DNA of 64,000 nucleotides from Trichoplusia ni (GCF_003590095.1 NC_039488.1:8494001-8558000), one strand, 5' to 3'; shown: positions 13,684 to 27,400, counted from the stretch's first letter. The notes: generated by a model from the letters alone, not told the origin. Numbers and translations: made by a program.

Positions 13684-14444
13684 TTTTTTTTTCACCAATA
13701 ATTTGTCTTAACCTGTGTAGTGATGAGGTTCAAGAAAGAGATAGCAATACTAATCTCTCTGGCGTCATGTCTTTTTTTCTCTCAAAGAAACCGTCGTAGA
13801 CTACAATTTGTAGTTCTTGGACATCATACGACGGACTTTGGCATAATTGTTGGTTGCGTAGAGAAATATTTCGCTTTCTTAGCTTGTTTTCTGACAAAAA
13901 GTCGAAAAGTCGTCCCAAAAGTATTGTAAAAAAATGTTATCGTTGATATTGTATAAAATTCGACTAAATTAGGTCACAAATACAAAACTACTACAAATAC
14001 TCTAATTATATAGATTTTTGCTAATTGTTTTTAAAAATAACGTTTCGCTTAATGTTTAAAACAGTACGATAACAATGTGTTGTCTGTCAAATATAATTAT
14101 TGTTTATCAAAATTTGTTTATATCAATTTCCTTCCCGTTTCCAACCTTCCTGTTCATCGTGAATATTAGGTATATGAACATATAATAATAATACTAGCCT
14201 TTAAACTAATACAATAAGAAAAAATAAGTTAAAATAATGCGAAAAAATTAATAAGAAAACTTTAAAAAAGGCAGAGTTTTGAACGTGGAATATAGACCAT
14301 TACCTATATTAGGGGCCCAAAATAAGCCAGTCGGGAAAAAAAACAGTGAAAGAGACTTCGTAAAAGATGGCATTTGGTGCAGATCGTAGGTGTTATGTTG
14401 GTTAAAAAAAAAATGCGAAGGTTAATCTTATTCCTAAATATTTA
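13684..14444. other. Non-coding stretch downstream of the protease
   Basis: AT-rich sequence with no gene I can support. It would hold the 3' untranslated region of the minus-strand protease at its upper end. Confidence 0.45.
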
Positions 14445-17400
14445 TTACGGCGCATAATATTTCATATTTTCTCGGATCCAGTTCAGATGCGCCGCGACAC
14501 TGGTATAAACGCCGGGCAGGCCGGTACTGCACAGCTCATGCCGTAACTGCTGATGCCTTCTAGTTTACCACGAGAGCAGATTAGAGGACTACCCGAGTCT
14601 CCCTGTAATAAAAACGTGTTCGTAAAGAATATAAACTATGAAAAATGGTATTAGATGTCGGTGAAACGACCTTGAAGGTTATTCAAATTCAAATTTATTG
14701 TGCGCAACGTGTGGCGGGTTCGATCCCCACGTAGCAACACAAAAGCTATTGCGATATGAAAACCCCGAAACCATAACAAGTGCATGAATTTTAGGATTAT
14801 TACATAAAACAAATATTTCAAATGAAATAGGTTAGGCCTAAGTCTATAAGTACCTAAACGCTCTATTTTAATTAAGTTAGCCCTGAACGAATATCCTATT
14901 TCTTTCTAAAAAGAGTACCCAAGTAAGTTCCACAAGGTGTTCCGTACATACGAGTGCGTAAACTAATGAAAACAAAACCCCATAAAGATTTGTTTGTAAC
15001 GCCTTCGACCCTGAGATTCTGGCCAAGCTTTGAACTGACCTTTTTGTGGTTCACGAATTTGGGTCACAAAACTTAAAGTATCGTTGACTAACTTATCGAT
15101 ACCAAGCTACGCCGCCTACTTAGGAATTCATGTTAAGTAAATTTCGATTGATTCTAAACATGTGCAGCAACGTATAATATAATGAAACTAGACTATTACT
15201 TAGGGCACTTTATAAACTTACTTTACTTATTAAATTCCTTAGGTCTGTATTACAGTAGGCTACTCAAGTCCAGTTTGATCTTAAATCACCTGATCATGGT
15301 TTAAATATTGAATCTGCACTTGAGGGTCATTCTTATTTCAGAATATTATTCAAACTTCACTCAGCTGAATCGAGATTCAAATCGCGTCTCAAGAATATGT
15401 CTTGTCTATGAATCAGACAGTCTTCGTTTACAAATTTATCTTTCCCGAAATTCTGGTTCAACATTCGCAAAATAAGAATTTAGTTTCAAACCTAATTAAT
15501 AAATATATTGTGATTTAAAGACGATTAAGCTTTCTAACTGTAGGTTTTATTTCAAAAACTTAATAAATTATTGTTAAATAACGTTGCGTGACGATAACGT
15601 TTAATAAATATCGTTAAATAAATTATCATAATAATCAAACTCTTCAAAAATATATATTATTTCTATTACAACACAATTATTTGCTTAACTCAATGGGAAA
15701 TCTCTGCTCAAGCGCGGTGTCGACCACACTTGAGTAATCACAAATCAAATCTCTATTTGAGTAACTATCTAGAACTGAGTAATGATTTAGAATAAGATCT
15801 ACACTCAGCTGAACTATGATCACCGAATCTATGCTTGAAACAGAGATTAGGACTTGAGTAGCCTCCTGTAATACGGACCTTAGTGCGGGAGAGTTTTTAT
15901 TTAATTACATTAAAATAAATTTAAAGCCGTTTTCGTACGAAAGGATTTTTTTTGCCTGACAACCCGATCGTTTGCTTACCTACGTAGGTACTGTCTGCTT
16001 TTAAGGCTTGTATTCTCGCTAGTGACCCTGTGCATTTGGACGAGTGCGGATTTGATATAGATGCAGGATTTATACGGGTCGCATTTTTAAATAGTTATTA
16101 TAGAAATCAGGCATATTTTAAAAAAGTAACCAAACCAAATCATTTTCCTATGTATTGCCAAGCAGTAATTTTTTTCTAATGTTCTTTTATTAAAAATAAA
16201 GCTGTAAAATGGTTTTATCTCTACGAATTGGAGGTGACTTGAGGTTTTTTTACTTGTTATGTGATGCTAATAGAAAAATTATGGCTAAACCAAATTACGT
16301 ATCATATCATGTAGATTATTAACTATTTTTTGCAGATATAAATTCTCTGTAAGTGCCGACGAAAAGCTGTTTCATCTGCACGCTTTTTTCAAGCTTTTTA
16401 CGAAAGAGGAGCCTTAAAGCCCAAACGCTTGCGCACTAATCTATCTCGCTCAATCTCTAAACTATTTAATTAAAATAGTTTCTGAGCAGTAAATAATATA
16501 TGAACGTCGCTAAACGTTACCTGGCAGGCGTCGACGCCCTCGCCAACAGCGCATATCATCCCGCTGTCATAGTCAGGTGCGACGTACGGGCCCAGCTCCC
16601 GCCTGCATTCGTCCAATGACACTATTTCCAACTTGCCAGCCAGCAATTCCGTTGATGTTTCCTTTGTCTCGAGATCTTGGAAGCCGTAGCCATATATTGT
16701 ACATTCACCTGAAATTAGCTGAGTTGTAATTGGGCTCAAATAAAGACGTTTTATATGTAGTTTAAATTTCTCAACTCTTTAGACGCCCGAAGTTTCCAGA
16801 CACATTTTATTTAGCCACATATTTTTAGTAAAGTACTTATGCCATTCAATGGCATCGAGGCTAATCTTCAAAGATAATGTCGTTTTTACAAAATGATTTA
16901 GTAGATGTCTGGCTATAAAATATGACCCATTTGAAAGACAGTTCCAAAACAGTGTTTGGCAGGGAAATATAATGTGTATTTTACAAAGCTCTGTTTTGAG
17001 GCAGGTAAGTTGTTAGGCACCTATCTGTCTGACTGGTTACTCAGATCAATTACCTGAAAGTCCAAACGATGATTTTGGTAGTATTTGCTCTTTTAGCCAG
17101 CTCTTATCGCAAAGGTGCAGGGTGATCCGTAAGAGAGCTATATCATGTGCTTTCGTGACGCTGAAAGAAGAAATATTTAATTGTCTCCAAGCAGAATTTT
17201 GTATTTCGATTAAAGCCCTACACAACACATAAGTCTACGTAACACAAAAACCTTTTTTAATATCAGTAATTTTTTGTTTTATTTCAGCCAGAAAATACAA
17301 AAAGCTTGTGTAATAAACTGCAATTTGCCCGTAAAAGAATGTTAAAGAGTTTAATCATGTCGCAGGGTTCTTCACAAACATTTCAAGTCACAGCCCAGAC

Positions 17401-17738
17401 CCAGGACAGCATTGGTGGATTGCCTAAAACTTTTATCCTATGGAAAGATCGAACTCGAGACACGTCGCGGCAGTGAGTTTGGGGTGGTGACTTCATCTAA
17501 TTCTAAACGCCTTCTTACGGGTCAACTTTTCGTGCTTAATAATCTTTTTAACGGTGGCAGTTGGAAACTTCGCTCCCTCAGGAACGCAGTAGTTGTTCAG
17601 CTGCAGAACATATTGATCCTCATTCGATTGCACGCAGTGGGCGGCTGTCAGCGCGTAATATGGCGAGATTATAGTTCCCCCGCATAGGTGTTGACTGGGA
17701 CGATGCATTTTGTAGAGAGACTGCACGTGGCTGTATTC
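14445..17738 (-). CDS. Trypsin-like serine protease (S1 family), partial and frameshifted
   Basis: Four minus-strand exons are recognisable: 17738-17519, 17149-17054 (the alternative acceptor at 17160 would break the frame), 16708-16521 and 14602 to the 3' end. They carry the S1 catalytic triad in order: His in LTAAHC, Asp in HDIALLRI and Ser in DACQGDSGSP. The Asp six residues before the active Ser (VDACQGDSG) predicts trypsin-like cleavage after Lys/Arg. The usual GDSGGP reads GDSGSP. The signal peptide, propeptide and IVGG-type activation site are not found upstream. In the last exon the frame is lost after SYGMSC: the direct frame reaches TGA at 14483-14485, while the family-typical LPGVYTSV...LNWIRENM lies in another frame and ends with TAA at 14445-14447. 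It is either a recent pseudogene, a null allele or an assembly error. The protein would be secreted. Confidence 0.75.
14690..14760 (+). repeat. SINE fragment with tRNA box B
   Basis: GCGGGTTCGATCCCCACGTA is a good RNA polymerase III box B with flanking T-arm pairing. No box A is visible 5' of it, so it is a 5'-truncated tRNA-derived SINE. It lies inside the last intron of the protease. Confidence 0.4.
15242..15879. mobile_element. PIF/Harbinger-type MITE with TTA target duplication
   Basis: A 638-bp segment is bounded by terminal inverted repeats of about 30 bp. The left end starts GGTCTGTATTACAG and contains GGCTACTCAAGTCC; the right end is its near-exact complement (GGACTTGAGTAGCC to CTGTAATACGGACC). 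It is flanked on both sides by TTA (15239-15241 and 15880-15882), the 3-bp TWA duplication of PIF/Harbinger elements. ACTTGAGT-like motifs recur inside, mainly near the ends. There is no transposase frame, so it is non-autonomous. It sits in the last intron of the protease. Confidence 0.8.
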
Positions 17739-17924
17739 CTGTCAGAAGAAAATACGGTCATGTTGAAGAACCACATTGAGAGTTAAGAGTCCGACCTTGC
17801 CTCATGCTTCCTTGGTTACGGTAAAGGGGAATGTAGAGATAAGACATTTTGAGAACGTCACAAAGCAAAAGAAAATTTGACAGTCGATATAGAAATACGT
17901 CAATTTATAACCGCGAAAGTTTAT

Positions 17925-18010
17925 ATGTATGGATGGATGTTTGTTAATCTTTCAAGCAAAAGCTACTGAACGGATTGGACGATGTTTGGCAGACAGATAC
18001 TTTAACATAT
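17925..18010 (+). repeat. Fragment of a dispersed moth repeat
   Basis: ATGGATGTTTGTTAATCTTT followed by CAAGCAAAAGCTACTGAACG and GATTGGACGATG is the start of a repeat I recall as widespread in moth genomes. Only the first part is preserved. Confidence 0.4.
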
Positions 18011-21000
18011 AAGATAGTTATTTATCCTGATTTTATGTTTCCGTGGTATCATTTTCGGTATGACTTATTTATTGATGACCATGATTTATTGTTTCTTCTA
18101 TTTAAATCTAGGTAATCCTTGCTTTTGCCATTTTAATTAAGTTCTTAAAAGCATTAAATAAATATTCATTGAAAGGGTTTTGTTCCGTCATTTAGCATAC
18201 AAGTTGTGTGTTGCGCAATAAATGGTCCGCCTGACCTTTACAATCCTCAGGGAAATCAGATTTCCGCAATATGGTGTTATCAGTCTACGGCAATGTAAAT
18301 AATGTAAGTGGAAGGTGCCCTCGCAAAATAATTGGAGAAAAATGAAGGTAAAAACGGTGATCGATGGAGCTGCGAGCTATTTGATAATGAACTCGCCGTC
18401 TTATAAGCATTGTGAATTTACGATGAACAGCTTCTTGTTTCCGTCCTTTTGGCTGTTAATTGTCCCTGCTTTGTATGTTTTCTCTTGTAACCTACAGAGA
18501 AAACATGTTTGTAAGGTTATTTAAAATTTAATATTAGGTGAAGATTAAGGAGTGGTCTGAACTGGGGCGATTTAAATGTTCAAATTTTGCTTGTTATATA
18601 CCTTAATCTATCTGTCTTTAATAGGTACCGATTTTTTTTTTAATAACACTGTTTAATTTGTTATTACTTAATTGGATGTCAAAGCTGAAGCAAGTTTAAC
18701 GTCGTTTAAATGCCAATATTTAACTGCTAGTAGGTAAAACTACTACACAGTTAACACACGTAGACCCAGTGAAATACCTGAATGAGGCGCAACAAGTTAC
18801 CAAACTATCTCATTCATATCTAATATTAGCCGTCCAGCGGACCTACAAGATTAGAGTATTATTTATACCTGACTTCACAAGAATAGTGCAACAGATAGAT
18901 TTCACTATACTGCACATTTTGTAGCGACTGTCCAATACACATTACGTTACGTATACCTCACAGATTTATTTTTTAATTTTGTGCACAATTCCATCGTAAA
19001 TACAATTCACGTGTCAATTCAAATTCAAATTTAATTATTTTCTCTGTACATTGAACTTTTTAGGGAAAATGATGGGTTATAGGTTATATACCCGTCATTG
19101 TAACTCCGTTAGCCAGGATAAACAATGAATCAAAAATATCACCAGAATATTCGGTGTAGGTAAACCAAGGAATCGATTGTCTATCTTGAAACTTGCAACG
19201 AAATCTACGTAACAGATCTCCGTGGTAACTATGTATACCGTAACTGTTCGTAAACTCACTTCTATAGGGAAGCCCCGAAAGTGTATTAATCATCTGCCTA
19301 GATGTATAACAATGATATCACTTTATCGAGGTTTTAGTCACGAAGCCGTCCTCGAAAAGATTTCAAAAGGCAATACTCAGACGATATCATTTTTTCAAAT
19401 AAAGAACATTCAGTTTATGGTTTCATCATTCTCAAAACTACTGCTAGAAATGTGAAACTCTCCTTAATTCTTAGTCAGAAATATTTTACATATTATAATA
19501 AAATCGTAAGCTTTCTTGGTTACCACATAGATATTCATAAATTTCGGAAATTGATATTTTTCAGCATCCTTTTGACGTTTACTCTACTAAAAAAAATCCT
19601 TACGAAGGTGATACTTTTACGCTTTAACGGCTTTTTAAGGCGGATAATTAAACTCGCGTTGCCTGAACAGATACAGAGAATTAAAGGCTCATTTAGATAA
19701 TACTATTTCAAGGGAGTTGCTGAGCATTAAAATGCCGGGTAATTTTGGACTGGCCAACACAACATACAAGGTAACGCGGCGTATTTCTTCCACAATCTTA
19801 CCTACTTTAAAATATGATTAGTGTTAAATAAAGTGTTCAACGACAAAACACGATATTTCTCGCACCGTCTAAGAACGTCAACTTTAACACTCTTTTGACA
19901 CAATATAAGTGGAATGCGTAAGTACGATAACCACAATCCTAGCACGTACGTCATAAATGTAATACATCGTGTCAGTAACATATCGCCGAAACGTGATACA
20001 TTGACCTTTCTGATCCGCCGGCTAAAGGGTTGTGAATGTTGTATGGATCAAGATGGATAGAATATGCCTATATTTGTAAAGCTTTAAGTTTTAAGGTATA
20101 AAGAATAATGGAGAGAGCAAAACTTTTATTTATAATAATCGCATATATACATCCCACAGCTGAGCTAAATTCTCATCCTGTTTAGGAAGGTTTGAGCATT
20201 GATCGCCATGATTACTCACTGCGGGTTGGCGATTTTGGATTCCAATGTACCTGTAGAATCCAGGTGTCAACAGCCTGGATTTCATGTATTCATGCTTAGA
20301 ACCGCGCAACCCCATCACGACACTGTTTTATTTGAGTTGTCCGAAATATTATAAATACCATTATATTCATAACAAATTGCTCATACTTTTCCCTCACACT
20401 GAAAAATATATATGTATACCATCGCTCACCATTGTTAAGTGTTAATATTTGTAAATAGAAATACTTAGCCGTAATTTAAGATTTTAAACATTCAGTCAAT
20501 AGCTATGATAAATAAAAATAACATATCGCTAATATTACCGCATTCAACCACTTCAGCTCCAATCACTCGTTTTACCCTCCCACATTCAACTGAATAATCA
20601 ACAATTATCCCAACTATTACAATAGCTAAGGCATTTCTACAGCCCATTCTGAATTCCACAGTTATCACTATCAGTCAAAACTAAACACTCCACATTTAAC
20701 GCGGTTCACGAGTTAAGTATACGTAGTACTTACTTACGTTTAGCCATTAATGATGACAATAAAACTATTGTGGAAAGTCGTGACGAAATGTACTATGTCT
20801 TCAGTATGTAAACAGGTGTGAAAACAGCTGTTTAAGGCAAGAAAATATACTTTTTCTGTTTTCTAATTATTAACCTTATAAGCCTTAACCCTAATACGCA
20901 TAGATGTTAAACTTAAAACTCTCCTTTATTAAGCAGAATTTATTTCAGTGCATTCAATTCAGTTGAAAAAGAAAATAAATAATTTAGCATCCTCTATGGC

Positions 21001-22969
21001 AAATAAATAATTTAGGCTTGTCATTTAAGAACGAGGAATAGAGAGGAATCATTTAGTTGGTCTTTCGCGATTCACTTCTCACTTCCAGCCACACTTGGGT
21101 CTAGGTCTACCGCTGTCTTTTAAAGTAGAGAGGTGTTCGTTGCAGTTGTGAAAGAGAAAAAGAGACACTCATTCATCGAATGCTCTATCTCATTTCTACA
21201 ATTACAGAAAAGATTGACCGTCGCACTTCCTTAAATTTACCTAAAGCACACACACGGTTTCATTAATTTTGGACTATTCATTCCGAAATTATATAGGTAA
21301 GCAATAAATGATCGTCCTTGTCTTAGTTAATTTTCCACTGACATATTTGTTTACACATTTTGCAGATGGTATTGCTGCAAACAGATCTATAGTTTATACC
21401 ATGACTGTTGATGTATTGCAAGGAAAACCTTTGTGTCTTAAACTAATTATGTTCTGAAATGCGTGCGAGTGCCGTATCATGCGGTATGGTTATTATAATT
21501 TACATACTAGTCTATCTACTATACTATAATATAAATACCTTAAATAATATATAGGTATAAATGGTATATTATTTTATGTTATATCAAAAATGTATTAAAA
21601 GCCACGGAAATTTGTCAGAGGTTTAGATAAGCATAAAACTCAACCTTATTTACAATTAATATACCGGCCAGGAACTAGTGAGATAAAGGGTAAACCCTAT
21701 TCTTATGCAAAAAAAGTAATCGTGGGTATTTAGGTCTAGACATTCCCCCCATGAGCGCACTTGCGAGATAGCAATTTCATATTCCAATTTTAAAATCTAG
21801 TGACATTAGGAAGCGGCTAGTAAGTTTTTTTTTAAATTCAGCCATTAGAGATATATAGTTATGTGACTGATATTACTTTTTCTCATAAATATAACTCGAT
21901 TTTCTTTTACACAATCGAATTTACGAGCACTATGCCTTGATCTCTTTCTAAGTGGATCAAATCGCTAAATAATTTAAGATCTAATAAATTTGATCCATCT
22001 AAAGAATTTTAAAACTGAAAAGAACATATTTCTTTTCAGTTATTAACAAAGAAATGGATTAATCTAATTCTTAAAGTTTTTTTACGTGAGTGTGACTGTA
22101 CTTACTATATAACGGTTCAGTTTTATGTATTTTTGATAGAGTTGATTAATAGCTAATTATGCAAAATAAAGTTTATCGTTCAGGAACTTAATGTCTATAA
22201 ATCTATTTGTGGTAGATCTGTATGAGTGATGGAAAATTTATTGAATGTTTATTTTAAACATTTATTTTTTGCATTCAGCCAGTAATGAGACTGAAATTAT
22301 TTTTTCTATTGCTAATGCCTAGATTACTCTGGTTGCAATCAATTTATGAGCCCTATTCTGTGGTATGCTGTGAAAACCTTTTCGTATAAACCGTGTTTGG
22401 TCCAAGCACTTTTAGAAAAAGCTTTTGTAGATCATCATTTCGGGATTGCAATACCTACGTCACTCAGAGGTCATCATGTTCTCCTTAGCTATCCATACAA
22501 TCTAATCGTAGATGTTAAAAAACAGTAAGTCCAGTCCTCGTTACGGTCATTCCAATTCTCCATTTAGGTACAATAAAATACGGGTCGGAAGTCGGGATGA
22601 AGATAATCGGAAACTTCCTGCACATTAAGGAAACATTAATTTAGTTGTCACATACTTGGCATTGCACGTATTTGCAGTTCGTTGTGTGAGGTGAGTAAGC
22701 GAGGAACTGAATAATGGATCAGATTTGTTCAAGTGTCGAGTTTTTTGAGTTCCTTTTTAGATGGATGAGCTACTTACTTACTTTAATTGTAATATACCTA
22801 ATCCAAGTTCTACTTGCATAAAGTATAAATTTGCAAATATTTTCTCGCGATTCCGCCGCGGTTATACATAAAATAAATAACAGTTTAATATGAAGATGTT
22901 ATTTATAAATTTTGTTAAAAGTTTCTTTTAGATTCAAAATTGCGGACTAATAGTTGGTGAAGATTACAC

Positions 22970-23235
22970 TGACAAAGATCAAGATTTATCAGTTAATCTT
23001 ACCCTAACGATGACGTCATACTAAGGATCTTCATCTGTTTACGGCAATACAAAATACCTATAATTATAAAACCTATCATAAAATTTAATTGTGTAATTTA
23101 TTATCAAAAAATCTATTACGCAAGTTAGCCGACAAGGATCAAGATTGCACTATAATATTATCAATTAATCTTACCTGCTAATGACGTCATACATCATACG
23201 TTGGATCTTAATCGCCATGATAAAAATACCATAGT
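22970..23235. repeat. Diverged tandem duplication with paired CRE sites
   Basis: Two copies about 165-170 bp apart share GACAA(A/G)GATCAAGATT, a TTAATCTTACC block, a TGACGTCA (23011-23018 and 23182-23189) and GGATCTT. The copies differ by substitutions and an insertion. The pair lies about 1.2-1.4 kb upstream of the first coding exon of the EF-hand gene. Confidence 0.5.
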
Positions 23236-24408
23236 GGAACGATTAGACTAAGTAGGTACATATCTCTGTAGGTATTTATAAAATACCGCATAAGAAAAGA
23301 TAAGATTTTAAAATTAATTATAAGACGAGTCTTCGTTAAAGTTGTTCAGATTCGATCGAACTCATGGCACATGCCATTTAAATTATTAGGTATCTGTTGT
23401 TTTTGCTAAAAAAAAACACATTCAGCAGTAGCTTCAACGTCAACAAAAATGCAGATAAAAAAACACAACCAAAATTTCCCTGGCTAAATTTGTAGAAGGC
23501 TAAAATACTTATATAAATATATACTTATATTTGAAAATACTTATATAAAAAAACACGAATTGCAAAAACAGCTTTGAATAAGACATTTAAATGTAACAAT
23601 AGAAGGCAATAAAGTAGTGTTAAATACTGAGGGTAGCGGTCGTCGAAGGCCGCCCTAATGTTATTGTTATGTTCTTTATCAGCCTCTCCACGGACTACAC
23701 GATACCAATTTTTCGCAAAATCCCTGTTGAATTTTGTACCAATTTTGTTTTCTGCTGAACTTACAATGTACATACACATTGTATACACACTGTATAGTGA
23801 ACATGGTTTTAATAAAAGTTCAGTAAACAACAACATTGTTCTTAATACGTATTTTCACAACGCTGCTATCTACAAAAAAGCTTTAGTAAAGAATGAAAAG
23901 CCTTGATAAAAGGTGAATTACACTTTCGATGTAAAGAAGTCGGTTGCGGCCAACGTTGAGTCCTCGGTCGAACGTAGGTCACCCTTGACAAGTCATTACT
24001 CATTATGAGTCTACGAACTTTGAACACGTAACGGCCCGCATTCACCGATCGCTTACTGCCCGACATTTTTTAACTCGAACCGCCTTCACGAATCACGGAA
24101 ATCTGGTTACAACATAAAAATAAAAACATGTTGTCACGAACGCACACAGTTCATGTGCGTCTGCTTAAAATCATATGCTATGTTAAGATAAAGTGCTACA
24201 AATTAGTCTGACTCGGCGTTGAGTGAGCTTAAAATAGTATTTCTATAATTATTTAGTGTTATTGTTGTGGGCTGCATGTGATGCCAAAACGTAGCGACAA
24301 CAGACAGGTGGGAGCGGGCAGCGGACAAGCCGCGAGGTTTATGTAACGCGAGGGGGCGAGCGCGGCGCCGGCGGCAGTGCTCCGCCGACCGCCGGGGCAC
24401 ACCGCGCC

Positions 24409-24498
24409 ATGGACCGGGCGAGCGGCAGCCCGCCGCCCAGCCCGCCCGCGCAGACCGGCTTCAGCGCCTTCTGCAGCGCGCTCTCCGACACGCTCTCG
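24409..24498 (+). CDS. EF-hand gene, alternative first exon A
   Basis: The ATG at 24409 has a good context (GCGCCATGG). The exon is 90 nt (30 codons), ends in phase 0 and is followed by a GTACGT donor. The peptide is Pro/Ser-rich (MDRASGSPPPSPPAQ...). It can join 24929-25010 (form A) or, by phase, 30998-31030. Confidence 0.6.
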
Positions 24499-27400
24499 GT
24501 ACGTACCCACCACCTCGCGCGCACCGAAGCGCTACTTCACACCTACACACCTTTCCTCGTTTATTCTTTACGACACCGGCACCGTCCAAATCGCATTTTG
24601 GCGCAGATACACTTTATCCGTTCCCGATAAATAATGAGAATCGATGATGAGTGTCGCGTTGCGGGCTATTTCGAGGCGCACGTGGTCTTCGAGGTCGCCG
24701 AGAGAAGCCTCGGCCACAGCCGCTGGACATCACCGAGGAATCAGAATAAAAGTCATGGAGGGAATAAAAAATATAAACAAGTTTATTATTAGAGTGCTCG
24801 TTGAGGCCGGGTCGCACGGTCGCGATTTGTCCGATGGCTGTGATCTACAGAAATACCCGCGCATTAAACGGCCGCCCGCTGGTGCGCCGTAGTAAGGCCG
24901 GCCGCGACACCGCACTCTGCTAACTCAGCACCCCTGCAGCCACCACCGGCAGCACTCGTCCGCGCCGCCCGCCGCCCGCGTCTCCCGCTCGCAGTCGCTA
25001 CAACTCATAGGTACTCCACTAATTACTCACATACCTTGAATTCTAACCGAGGGCATTTCCCAATTTACAACTAAGCCGCACAAATAACAAATGGTTTCGT
25101 TGATATATTTCAAAGTGTTGGTGTTTTTTTTAATCCTGTGTTGTGATACAGTGACATTTACAGATGTCGGACAAATTAAACTTTACGAAATGATTTATTA
25201 GATATTGTGTTGTATTGTTGGTTTGTTATAATGAGTGCGGTTTGTTTATCTTATGGATGCGGCGAGTTGGTGTCTGCCGGTTGACCGAAGCTATGAGAAA
25301 TAGTAGAGGTGTGCTTTTGTTTTCGTTCTACATTTTTGTATAATCTGTAGATCTTTTACATATTTGGAATAAAACCCCACTCTCTACTTAGAGGCTTTTT
25401 GGATTTAGAAAATAAATACAAACTAATTTAACGTTAATCTATAACCAATTCACACTTACCTGTTTATATTATCATTGATCTTAAATACCAACGTTATTCT
25501 GACTAAGTATCTATAATAATGACACAAATTACCCGTATCATTACTGTTATTCAGCCTGAACAAAGAGGGGTCATTTCTGAACGCTGATTAAGCACGTGTA
25601 AGTGATACTATAGGTATACTTTATATCCTATACACTATACCCTTGGTTACTTGTCAATAACTACCTACACTGTATAGGTATTATTGACAAGTGGGTACCA
25701 GAGCGTAATGCAAGGTTAGGTCCAACATTTAAACCGCATCGATCGTCGCACCCAGTTCACTTCTTTACTAACATAAACAATCTTATTTATAACTAGTATT
25801 TTCATTATATTTTTGAAACTACGTCTAATGTTTTAAAAGCTAAATAAATAACAATGTTTCAGTATAATTTTCTTTATGGTTGCTTCAGGAAATTACCCAG
25901 ACTTTTTAATCACAGCAATTTCAAAACTCTTTCATTAATAGTCGTCGCTTGAAAGAATAGCCTTGAAACTTAAACAATATCAAACTAGGCAATTTAATTT
26001 ATACTTTGTTCTGAAATGGCATTTTATACAAATAAACAAAAATTATGTAGGGTTTCAAAATAATAAAGTTTAAACCCCGGCTTCTAAAAGGCTGTTAAAT
26101 TTTAACTGTAATCAAGTCTCTGATTGGTCGACAACAATTTTAACTGCCAATCTGTACATAAAGATTTCGAGGTAAACTTCAATAATAAAAAAAAATATTC
26201 TGACAATTATTTTTTTGTGTTGTGCAGCATTTGAGAATGCTGGCTGATGTTTGTTTTAATCAAAATAGGTTTTATTCACACATCAACAAGATGTTACTTA
26301 TATTTCGGATATGAATTAGTAGACATTTGATTTGTATCCGAAATTTGACTAAACAAATATTAGAATTTTACCTAACATTTTCTTATTGTTATCAAAAATA
26401 TAATTATTTTGATTATAAACGATGTTTGTTAATAGCAAGAAACTAGCTTATCATCTGTTTTATGCAAGGAGTATAAACGGACCTTAGTGAAATTTAAAAC
26501 ACTTCTTCTGTCAATAGATATTAACTATTTTCAAAAGGGATCAATCAAAAATCCATTCTTAACAGCAAAATGTTGTAAATATATTATTATATTAGCTTAC
26601 AAAATTGACATCAGTTGATTACGATTTGAAAAAAAGGACTATTTTCTTTTTAACCTGCTTATTTCAAAATGCAAAACCGGTACAATGATCAGGCATCCCT
26701 AAAACAAACTGTAAATGCACAAGAAAATCAAAACTACCGTTAACAAAAGAGAGACGTTCAATATTTTTAAAGAGAAACGCTTTAGATACCGCGACACTGC
26801 GGCTAGCTCGAGATAACAGCGTAATACAGAGACCGAGCCACCTACAAGTCACGTTTCGAGAATAAAGTTCAATTGAAGTACAAGAAGTTCATACTACGAT
26901 CCCCTCAACGTTTTATGCATATAAAAATATTAAAGTCCAATAATAAAAGCCTGTTTTCTAATAAAACAACACTAAAAATTTCGATAAATGTAGGTAATAA
27001 TTTGAAATGTAGGTAGAATAATTTCAATTTGTTACGGGATTATCTCTGTTATTTAAAAACACGAATGGGATCAAATTTACAGTGGAATTACTGTCATAAA
27101 TTTATAATAATTGCACATTATTGTCATTCTAAATTTGCCATTTGTTAAACATCGTTTACTCTTACACTAATAAAAACTATTTTCTAACAAGAAATTATTT
27201 TCGACCCGCAAATCCAACCTAAAAATCTACAAGCAGACCGGATATTTTTTGTGTATCATCCAAGCATAATACAGTGACGCTACGAGAATTTAAAAGGTCA
27301 CGATGATAATTACAATTTAAAACCAAATTTCACCTTCAGTCTTTAGAAATTTGCTATTAATAGTCCATCAATTAGATGAACAAAAACCTTATTCTTCACT

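Larger units (their letters stand above)
17739..24300. other. Intergenic region, no supported gene
   Basis: Upstream exons of the protease (signal peptide, activation site) are expected in the lower part but I cannot identify them. Repeat pieces are present, for example 17925-18010. The rest is AT-rich with chance-length open frames. Two TGACGTCA sites lie at 23011-23018 and 23182-23189. Confidence 0.45.
24300..25010 (+). promoter_or_regulatory. CpG-rich promoter region of the EF-hand gene
   Basis: A sharply GC- and CpG-rich stretch stands out from the AT-rich surroundings and contains the first two coding exons of one transcript form (24409-24498 and 24929-25010). No TATA box is evident before the ATG at 24409. 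The position and composition suggest a TATA-less promoter; transcription start sites cannot be placed by eye. Confidence 0.45.

Noticed and set aside
12549..13799. Long open frames spanning the first N gap
   Set aside because: More than 300 of their codons are N; the few real residues on each side have no family resemblance.
20130..20318. 62-codon minus-strand frame as a possible upstream protease exon
   Set aside because: It has no signal peptide, no IVGG-type site and no matching donor towards 17738.
24203..24915. Several overlapping open frames on both strands in the CpG-rich region
   Set aside because: High GC content makes stops rare; only the splice-supported exons 24409-24498 and 24929-25010 are accepted.
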